Of a stretch of 64,000 nucleotides of DNA, positions 16,661 through 23,122 are shown piece after piece. Position 1 is the stretch's first letter; each line of letters begins with the position of its first letter. The notes under the pieces were generated by a model. That model did not search any database. It saw nothing but the letters and a program-made list of their open reading frames with translations, and was not told the DNA's origin. This DNA comes from JBKHYJ01 sp046565505. GTDB lineage: Bacteria > Acidobacteriota > Blastocatellia > UBA7656. Both the position numbers and the translations under genes were made by a program. Location: NCBI GenBank assembly GCA_046565505.1, contig JBKHYJ010000044.1:18532-82531 (forward strand), in the 5' to 3' direction.

Positions 16661-19087
16661 CTATTGGTGTTTGCCCGGCTCCGCGTCGCGGTCCGGCTCG
16701 GAGTAGTAACGGCTGTAGTAGTACCTCTCGTACCCTTCGCGGCGCAGGTCTACATTATTGAGCACCACGCCGAATATCTTCGCCCCCACGTTGACGAGTT
16801 CCTGGCGCGCGCGCTGCGCGATGCTGCGCGGGCTCTTGCCGCCGTGCACCACGAGTATCACGCCGTCCACCATAGAGGAGAGTATCACCGAGTCGCTCAC
16901 GTTCATCAGCGGCGGCGAGTCTATCAGTATATGATCGTAACGCTCCGACATTATTTGCAGCAGGCCCTTCATCTTCTCAGAGCTTATAAGCTCTGAGGGG
17001 TTCGGGGGTATGGGGCCGCAGGGCAGCAGGTCCAGCTTGGGTATCTGCGCATTACGCACGACCCTTTCAATCTTCACGTCACTGGACAGGTATGTCGATA
17101 GGCCCTGGGCCTGGTCCAACGCGAAGAGTTTGTGGATCATCGGCTTGCGAAGGTCGCAATCCATAAGCAGCACGCTGGCCCCGAGCTGCGTCAGCGAGAC
17201 GGCCGTGTTCACGGCGGTCGTCGTCTTGCCTTCGCCGGGCTGACCGCTCGTAACGAGTATGATCTTGGGGGGCCGGCTCGCCGCCGAAAGCAATATGGAA
17301 GTCCTGACGGCGCGGTAAGCTTCGGCGGCCGACGAGAGGTTATCAAAAAGCATCACGTGCCTGGCGGGGTCGAGCGCCTCCAGGCTTTCTACGGCGGACT
17401 CGCCCTCGGCGATCAGCCTCCTGCCCTTCCTGGGGTTGGCGGCCTTGCCGTTGCCGGCCGCGGCTATCGCAGGTATGACGCCGAGCGCGGGCAGCCGCAC
17501 GTAACGGCCGACGTCCTCGACGGTCTTGATGGTGCTGTCGAGGTACTCTAGGAAGTAGGCCAGCCCGACGCCCGCGCCCGTGCTTAAAATCAGGCCCAGC
17601 AGGATCGTCCGAAAGTGGCTCGGGCCGAGCGGGGATTTCGGCACGCGCGCCGGCTGGATCAGGCGCAAGTTGTTATGCTGCTGCGCCACCTGGACTTTCG
17701 CCTGGCTGGTCTTTTGCAGGAAGTCATTATAAAGCGTTTTGGCCGTGTCGACCTCCTGCTTGAGGATGCCATACTGGATCGCATCCTGATTCTGCTGGAC
17801 CGCCTCGCCCTTGCTCTGCTGGAGCGCCGCCTTCAGCGACTGCTCGTCCCGCTGCGCGACGAGGTACTCGCCCTTGAGCTTTTCTTCGAGCGATTTCCGC
17901 GCGGCTTCGATCTGCCCTTTGATCGTGGTGATCTGCTGCCTGGTCTCTATGACCTGCGGGTTCTCGTCGCCATACTTGAGGTTGAGCTTGTCGGCCGTCG
18001 CTTGAAGCTCGTCGAGCCTCGACTGAAGCGACACGATCTTGGGGTCGGCGAAGGCCGCAGGCAGTTGCGTCAGCCGGCCGGCCGTGACCTCCTCGTAGAG
18101 CGATTGCTTCAATATGCGGTCCGTCTCCGCGCGGGTCGCCTGCTCGTGCAGCTTCGACAGCTTGTCTGTGGTTAAAGTCTCCTTGCCGTCGACGGAGAAA
18201 ATGTTGTGCTCGCGGGTGTAGTCGGCCAGGGCCTGCTCGGCCTTCTCGACCTTCGCCTGGAACTCACGGGTCGTCTTGTCGAGCCACTTGGAAGCGTTCG
18301 TGAAGTGCTCCGTCTTATTCTCGAAGCTGCTCTCGATGAAGATACGGGCGACGCCGTTCGCGACGGCCGCCGCGATCACCGGGTCAGTGTGCGTAAATGT
18401 AATCTTCAGCGTCCGCGTATCCTTAACCTGTTCGGCCTGTATGCCCCCCGAGATTATGCCGACGTAAGGGGCGAGGCGCTCGCTCTCCTCCGGGGTGCGG
18501 GGCGAGGCGGTGTTGACGGTCTCGGCCAGCGCGTCGATCTTGGCCGGCGGCGGGTCCGCATGCTTCGTCAGGCCCAGCCGCGCGCCGAAAAGCTCCACCG
18601 CCTCCCACGCGGACTTCTTCTGCATGTCGACGAAGTTGGGGTTCTCGTCGAGCCTGAGGTTCATCACCACGTCTTCGAGCAGCGGCTCGCTCGTCAGCCT
18701 GAAGAGGTTTGTGTTGATGCTGAGCTGCGGGTAATAGAGGTCCGCGTCCTCGCTCTGTATGACGGTGTCGCCATTCCCCGTGCGGACCGCGGGTGACTCT
18801 TTCCCAATCTCGATGAAGGCGGAGGCCAGGTAGGTGGGCCGCATGCGGTAGGATTCGACCGTGACTATGGTGGTGATGATGATGGCGAGGCTAAGGATGA
18901 GCCACCTGCGCCTGCGTATGATGCGCCATATGTCGCCGAAGTTTATGCCCTCTTCTTCGCCATAACCATACCCATAGCCGTAACCCGACGCGGCCGGGTG
19001 ACCCGCCGCCCTCGAATAAGCGGCTCGCGCGAGCGGCAAATCGCCCGAAGGCGAAATCCTCTCAAGCTCGACTCTCTCTTCTGCCAT
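16661..19087 (-). CDS. Wzz-type chain-length regulator fused to BY-family tyrosine kinase
   Basis: An 808-residue polysaccharide co-polymerase/autokinase. The N-terminus carries a GYGYGYGYG run, then TM1 near WLILSLAIIITTIVT, a long coiled-coil periplasmic domain, TM2 near LLGLILSTGAGVGLAYF, and the cytoplasmic kinase. Walker A is GQPGEGKTTT near residue 616, Walker A' LLMDCDLRKP near 642, and Walker B ILIDSPPLMN near 720. The C-terminal tail EGYERYYYSRYYSE is the Tyr cluster expected for autophosphorylation. It should set EPS chain length and control polymerisation. It is the first gene of the minus-strand cluster, with a GAGAGGG ribosome site 6 bp before ATG. Confidence 0.93.
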   Translation of the reverse strand: MAEERVELERISPSGDLPLARAAYSRAAGHPAASGYGYGYGYGEEEGINFGDIWRIIRRRRWLILSLAIIITTIVTVESYRMRPTYLASAFIEIGKESPAVRTGNGDTVIQSEDADLYYPQLSINTNLFRLTSEPLLEDVVMNLRLDENPNFVDMQKKSAWEAVELFGARLGLTKHADPPPAKIDALAETVNTASPRTPEESERLAPYVGIISGGIQAEQVKDTRTLKITFTHTDPVIAAAVANGVARIFIESSFENKTEHFTNASKWLDKTTREFQAKVEKAEQALADYTREHNIFSVDGKETLTTDKLSKLHEQATRAETDRILKQSLYEEVTAGRLTQLPAAFADPKIVSLQSRLDELQATADKLNLKYGDENPQVIETRQQITTIKGQIEAARKSLEEKLKGEYLVAQRDEQSLKAALQQSKGEAVQQNQDAIQYGILKQEVDTAKTLYNDFLQKTSQAKVQVAQQHNNLRLIQPARVPKSPLGPSHFRTILLGLILSTGAGVGLAYFLEYLDSTIKTVEDVGRYVRLPALGVIPAIAAAGNGKAANPRKGRRLIAEGESAVESLEALDPARHVMLFDNLSSAAEAYRAVRTSILLSAASRPPKIILVTSGQPGEGKTTTAVNTAVSLTQLGASVLLMDCDLRKPMIHKLFALDQAQGLSTYLSSDVKIERVVRNAQIPKLDLLPCGPIPPNPSELISSEKMKGLLQIMSERYDHILIDSPPLMNVSDSVILSSMVDGVILVVHGGKSPRSIAQRARQELVNVGAKIFGVVLNNVDLRREGYERYYYSRYYSEPDRDAEPGKHQ

Positions 19088-19670
19088 TACTTACCCTCTC
19101 TTAAACATGAGCGATGAACGCGGCGCGCATCCGCCCGGCAGGATTCCTGCCCAGGCGCGCCGGCGCGCGTACTGTGCACGGTTGAGGGCGCTGAAAGATT
19201 CAAGGGCGCGGGCCGTCAAGGGCGGCCGCCTGAGCGCCGAGGGCAGGCTACGCCCCGGAGCGTTAAACCCATGAGGGAAGCTGCTTTTAGCAGCGGCACA
19301 ATATCCCAAAGTTATACTGATTACTTTGTCGTAAGGGGGTCCGGGTTGACGCTCAGGAGGCAGACCGCGCCGAAGTGTCCGTCGGGGGCGTCCAATTCGT
19401 AACCTGCTGCGATCACTAAGATGATTCTCGGTCCGAGTTAAAAATGGCCGAGTCGGAACCGTCGAATCCGATTGGCCGGGCCGCACGGACGCGCCAGGAT
19501 TTCTCTAACTATGAACTACTTTCGGCGAATGAAAACCAGAGGGCATGCAGGTCGCTCAAGACTTATTCTTCAGGGCTACTCGTAAGTACCGGCGTCGGAG
19601 GTCCTGCTCCGATCAGTTATTAGGGGCTCAGGCTTAACCTGAATCGGGGGCGCGTTCGATGAACGGCGTT

Positions 19671-19699
19671 ATATTATAATCGAAATCCCTCACGGTCAA
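19671..19699 (-). promoter_or_regulatory. Candidate sigma70-type promoter for the EPS operon
   Basis: On the minus strand a TTGACC (-35, at 19694-19699) is separated by 17 bp from TAATAT (-10, at 19671-19676); an overlapping TATAAT lies 15 bp from the same -35. It points toward the BY-kinase gene and would give a leader of roughly 575 nt. No other minus-strand candidate in the gap looked as good, but a promoter closer to the gene cannot be excluded. Confidence 0.42.
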
Positions 19700-19777
19700 G
19701 TCTGCAATTCCAAATGTGTGCCATTTTGCTCTCCGCGACCTGGGCGCGCCGGAAGGGCGGCGCCCCGATTGTTTCCT

Positions 19778-19806
19778 TTGACAGGTTCGATTCTTATCTT
19801 TAGAAT
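19778..19806 (+). promoter_or_regulatory. Sigma70-type promoter for the PqqD/radical SAM operon
   Basis: TTGACA at 19778-19783 matches the -35 consensus exactly. A 17-bp spacer leads to TAGAAT at 19801-19806, five of six bases of the -10 consensus. It reads toward the PqqD-like gene whose start is at 19993, giving a leader of about 180 nt. The near-perfect hexamers and spacing make this the strongest promoter prediction in the region. Confidence 0.75.
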
Positions 19807-19992
19807 AGCCGCGTCGTGACACAGGCGCGCGCCGCCAATCCCGTCATGAGATTTGGCAAGCGCGCCCCGGAGATCAGTTCCCGTGCCGGCAGGATTACCG
19901 GCGAAAAGCTTGGCCCATCTCTTCTCGCCCGAGGCAGCCCTCCTTTCGATCTAGACGGTGAGTTGGGGTACTGATACAGAAAGTATAAGAAA

Positions 19993-20289
19993 TTGGCAAA
20001 GCGCTTTGTTAAAGATAATCGGTCTGTCACAAGGTCCATCGCCGGCGAAACGATCATCGTGCCCGTAAGGAGCGGCGTGAGCGACCTCAACTCCATCTAC
20101 ACGCTCAACGAAGTCGGCACGGCCATATGGCAGCTCATCGACGGGCACAGGACCGCCGAGCAGATTGTAGAAGCCATCGCCGACGAGTATGAAGTGCCCC
20201 CGGAGCAAGCTGGTAGGGATGTTTTCGATTACCTCGGCAGACTGGAAGCCGAAGGCCTGATTCGTCAGGCCGGAGAAGACAAGGCTTAG
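19993..20289 (+). CDS. PqqD-family RiPP recognition protein
   Basis: A 98-residue PqqD-like protein (RRE fold). Family marks are RSVTRSIAGETIIVPV, then LNSIYTLNEVGTAIWQLIDG and RTAEQIVEAIADEYEV, the winged-helix region that binds RiPP leader peptides. The start is TTG at 19993 because the frame is closed by TGA at 19972-19974 and has no ATG before; a weak AG-rich stretch precedes it. Two bases separate its stop from the radical SAM gene start. PqqD proteins present precursor peptides to radical SAM enzymes, which fits the two following genes. It also resembles the PqqD partners of HprK-like kinases beside EPS loci. Confidence 0.9.
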   Translation: MAKRFVKDNRSVTRSIAGETIIVPVRSGVSDLNSIYTLNEVGTAIWQLIDGHRTAEQIVEAIADEYEVPPEQAGRDVFDYLGRLEAEGLIRQAGEDKA

Positions 20290-20291
20290 GC

Positions 20292-21557
20292 ATGCAGACA
20301 CGAAGCTATGGGGATTTCAGCGCCGGGATACACGGCCGGCTGCTTCAAGAGCGCGTCGCCCTGGAGGCGACGATTGAGGTCACCAGGCGGTGCCCGCTGG
20401 TGTGCGCGCACTGCTACAACAACCTACCGATGGACGACCGGGAGGCGCGGCGCGGAGAGCTGAGCTACGAAGAGCACTGCCGGATCCTGGACGAGATCGC
20501 AGACGCCGGCTGCCTGTGGCTGCTCTACAGCGGCGGCGAGATCTTCGCCAGGAGAGATTTCCTCGACATCTACACCTACGCCAAGACGAAGGGTTTGCTC
20601 ATCACACTATTCACGAACGCGACGATGATCACCCCGAGGATAGCCGACTACCTGCTCGAATGGCCGCCTTTCTCAATCGAGGTCACTCTCTATGGCCGCA
20701 CGAAACAGACCTACGAGCGGCTCACGGGCGTCCCCGGGTCGTACGAGAAATGCCTGGCGGGGATCGGGCTGCTGAAAGAGCGCGGGCTGCCCGTGAAGCT
20801 CAAGAGCGTGGCTGTTTCGATCAACAAGCATGAGGTCTGGGACATGCAGCGCTTCGCCGAGCAGGAGCTGGGCCTGGAGTTCAAGTTCGACGCGATGATG
20901 ACACCCCGCATAGACTGCTCGCAGAGCCCGCTCGACGTGCGGCTGAAGGCATGGGAGGTCGTGGACTTCGACCTTCAAGAGCCGCGCAGGGTGCGCGAGT
21001 GGAAGCGATTCGCCGAGCGGTTCAACGGCCCCCTGCATTCGCCCGGCGAGGGCGCAGAGATTTATCACTGCGGCGGCGGGGTGAACGGGTTCGCCATCGA
21101 CCCCGAAGGCAAGATGAGCATCTGCGTGCTATCACACTTCGACACGTATGACCTGCGCAAAGGGAGCTTCCGGGAGGGGTGGGAAGGCTTTCTCCTCAAG
21201 GTGCGGTCGAAGAAAGCCACCCTGGCGACCAAGTGCGTGAAGTGCGAGATAAAAGCCCTGTGCGGCATGTGCCCGGCCAACGGCGAGTTGGAGAACGGGC
21301 ATGCGGAAAAGCCCGTGGAGTTCCTGTGCCATGTGGCGCACCTCCGCGCCAACGTGCTCGACATCAAGGTCCCCGCGCACGGGCAGTGCGATTACTGCGA
21401 GGGCGGCGCGCGACATGACGAATTGATGCGTTCGGCCGACGCGCTTCGGCGCCGCGACGCGAGCAGGCTCATATCATACGAGGGCGAGAAGAGGTCTCTT
21501 CCCATCATGGCCCCCGGCGGCGGATGCTCGACCGGCGGGTGCTCGTCATGCGGATGA
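20292..21557 (+). CDS. Radical SAM/SPASM peptide-modifying enzyme with Cys/Gly tail
   Basis: A 421-residue radical SAM protein. The [4Fe-4S]-SAM motif is C34-x3-C38-x2-C41, followed by LWLLYSGGEIFARRDFLDIY, the GGE site for SAM. SPASM auxiliary-cluster cysteines are visible at 260, 278, 315, 318, 324, 327 and 346. An extra C-x2-C lies at 366/369, and the protein ends in a 13-residue tail GGGCSTGGCSSCG. Enzymes of this build modify ribosomal peptides (thioether, C-C bond or epimer formation) inside the cytoplasm. It sits between a PqqD-like gene and a Cys-containing small peptide gene, so that peptide is the likely substrate. The chemistry cannot be read from sequence. Confidence 0.92.
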   Translation: MQTRSYGDFSAGIHGRLLQERVALEATIEVTRRCPLVCAHCYNNLPMDDREARRGELSYEEHCRILDEIADAGCLWLLYSGGEIFARRDFLDIYTYAKTKGLLITLFTNATMITPRIADYLLEWPPFSIEVTLYGRTKQTYERLTGVPGSYEKCLAGIGLLKERGLPVKLKSVAVSINKHEVWDMQRFAEQELGLEFKFDAMMTPRIDCSQSPLDVRLKAWEVVDFDLQEPRRVREWKRFAERFNGPLHSPGEGAEIYHCGGGVNGFAIDPEGKMSICVLSHFDTYDLRKGSFREGWEGFLLKVRSKKATLATKCVKCEIKALCGMCPANGELENGHAEKPVEFLCHVAHLRANVLDIKVPAHGQCDYCEGGARHDELMRSADALRRRDASRLISYEGEKRSLPIMAPGGGCSTGGCSSCG

Positions 21558-21619
21558 CCGCGTGACGGCGCCGGCGTTGCCCCCTGCGAATTCGACGATT
21601 CAACTCAGAGGAAAATCAA

Positions 21620-21799
21620 ATGAAGAGTTCCGAGAAAGATAGCAAGCAGAAGAAACCTTACACCAGGCCGGAGGTCACCCTGGTCGATTTGAGGCCCGAG
21701 GAAGCGGTGCTCGGCAACTGCAAGACGCTCGGCAGCTCCGGCCCGGGCACGGTCGGGAGCTGCAAGCCCGTCGGCAACTGCCAGGGCCAGGGGTCGTAA
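21620..21799 (+). CDS. Candidate RiPP precursor peptide (59 aa, three Cys)
   Basis: A 59-residue frame with a good ribosome site (GAGGAAA, 7 bp before ATG). The N-terminal part is polar and Lys-rich (MKSSEKDSKQKK), followed by YTRPEVTLVDLRPEE, which holds a Y14-x-x-P17 motif like the RRE-binding motif of lasso-peptide leaders. The C-terminal part is Gly/Cys rich with three repeats of G-[NS]-C-[KQ] at C34, C48 and C54, and the chain ends in Ser59. It lies 62 bp after the radical SAM gene and 39 bp before the kinase gene. Size, leader/core polarity and neighbours all fit a radical-SAM RiPP substrate; the family is not one I recognise. Confidence 0.8.
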   Translation: MKSSEKDSKQKKPYTRPEVTLVDLRPEEAVLGNCKTLGSSGPGTVGSCKPVGNCQGQGS

Positions 21800-21838
21800 G
21801 GAAGGCACGGCGTTACTTCCGGCACCTCATTTCCCCCA

Positions 21839-22774
21839 GTGGCAGAAACCTCGATGGCCGAGCGCATGCGAAACAACTCTTCGCCTACTCATGAAAATGC
21901 CGGCGCGGTCCGCATAAGCATCGCGGGCATCACGGTCGCGCTCACCTCCGACGACCCCGCGATGCGACTGCGCGTGGAAGACGCGACCGAAAAGTTCGTC
22001 GTCGAGGAAGCCATACCCGACGTGGTTGTGCGCGCATCCCTCGGCGAAATATCCGAAGCGGTCGCGGGGGAAAAGTTATTCGACTCCGGCGCCCTGTGGC
22101 GGCTGTACCGCGAAGGCGGGCGCCACCTTTTCCGCTTCACCTCCCCGTATTACGGGCCGCTCCCGTACAAGGAGGCCTCTTTCAACTCGGCCTTCAGCGA
22201 GGGCGAGGTTCGACTCCACAGTCCTTTTTTCGACGCGGCGAATCCCCTCTATCCGATGGAGTACCCGCTTGACGAGCTGCTGATACTGAGTCACCTGGCA
22301 ATGGGTAAGGGCGTGGAGGTCCATTCGAGCGGCGTCATAGATTCGTCGGGCGAGGGGCTTCTTTTCGTAGGTCAGTCGGGCGCGGGCAAGACGACGATGA
22401 CACAGCTGTGGCAGAAGCATGAGGGCGTGAAGGTCCTGAGCGACGACCGCATAATCCTGCGCAAGGTGGGCGATAGCGTCTGGATGTACGGGACCCCCTG
22501 GCATGGCGAGGCGGAGATTTCTTGCGCGGCACGGGCCCGCCTGTCACACATTTTCTTTTTGCGCCACGGCGTGAAAAACGAGCTTGCCACTAAGAAAAGG
22601 GCCGAAGCGGCCGTGAGACTGTTCGCCTGCGGCTTCCCCCCGTTCCACAGCCCCTCGGGCCTCGACTTCACGCTCCGCTTTTACGACGAGCTGACGGAAA
22701 GCGTCCCGTGCTCCGAGCTGACCTTCCTCCCTGACGACGCGGTGATTGAATTCATCAGGCGGCGCGCGGATTGA
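21839..22774 (+). CDS. HPr kinase-like protein of RiPP/EPS-associated type
   Basis: A 311-residue P-loop protein related to HprK/P. Walker A is GQSGAGKTT at 178-186, followed by VLSDDRIIL with D202/D203, and GTPWHGE at 218-224, typical of the HprK-like kinases that sit beside PqqD genes. The N-terminal 150 residues are specific to this subgroup and resemble no sensor domain I know. GTG at 21839 gives the longest form; ATG at 21854 or 21866 are alternatives, and no strong ribosome site decides. A relative (PadeK) phosphorylates the C-terminal Ser of the lasso peptide paeninodin, so the precursor peptide ending in Ser is a plausible substrate. Confidence 0.88.
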   Translation: MAETSMAERMRNNSSPTHENAGAVRISIAGITVALTSDDPAMRLRVEDATEKFVVEEAIPDVVVRASLGEISEAVAGEKLFDSGALWRLYREGGRHLFRFTSPYYGPLPYKEASFNSAFSEGEVRLHSPFFDAANPLYPMEYPLDELLILSHLAMGKGVEVHSSGVIDSSGEGLLFVGQSGAGKTTMTQLWQKHEGVKVLSDDRIILRKVGDSVWMYGTPWHGEAEISCAARARLSHIFFLRHGVKNELATKKRAEAAVRLFACGFPPFHSPSGLDFTLRFYDELTESVPCSELTFLPDDAVIEFIRRRAD

Positions 22775-23122
22775 ACTCGCACGGGGCGTAAAACGGGCCC
22801 CGGAGCGCGCGGCCAGGTGAGATTTGTGTTCCATTACCGAGGAAGTTGGGGCACGATAAGAGGCCGCATTCGACCTCGTTTCACTTGACGCGGGCCTCGG
22901 CACCAATGACATACGCGCCAGCCCGAGCAGGCGTCTAGACAGCCTCGGGTGATCGGCGGGCGCTGTTTATGTGATAGGCAGGCCGGCGCAAGCCCCGCAG
23001 GTGCTGCCATAAGAAGTGACGAGTCGTCTTCGCGATAAATGCCCCCGATTCCGGTTTCCACTTCATCGACGAATTGACCTGGCCCTTCAGCGGGCCGCTC
23101 GACCGAGCGGGTTAAGCAAAGC
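22775..23122. other. 348-bp gap inside the RiPP-like locus
   Basis: This gap separates the kinase gene from the peptidase/NTase gene. I see no convincing gene. A 36-codon GTG frame ends in an ATGA overlap with the next start but has no recognisable features. A TTGACG at about 22881 is not followed by a good -10. There is no clear terminator hairpin with a T-run, so read-through from the upstream operon is possible. Confidence 0.5.

Larger units (their letters stand above)
19088..19992. other. 905-bp divergent regulatory region between EPS operon and RiPP-like locus
   Basis: No credible protein gene is seen in this gap: open frames here have Arg/Pro/Ser-rich, low-complexity translations and no family resemblance. 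It is visibly AT-richer than its surroundings in places and holds two divergent promoter candidates (separate entries) about 100 bp apart. Small hairpins such as GCTGC/GCAGC at 19281-19296 lie in the EPS leader. No riboswitch consensus was recognised by eye. A 42-codon frame at 19846-19974 is discussed among the findings. Confidence 0.6.

Noticed and set aside
19091..19486. 131-codon minus-strand frame upstream of the BY-kinase gene
   Set aside because: Composition is Arg/Pro/Ser rich with no family resemblance or ribosome site, and it lies in the leader of the EPS transcript.
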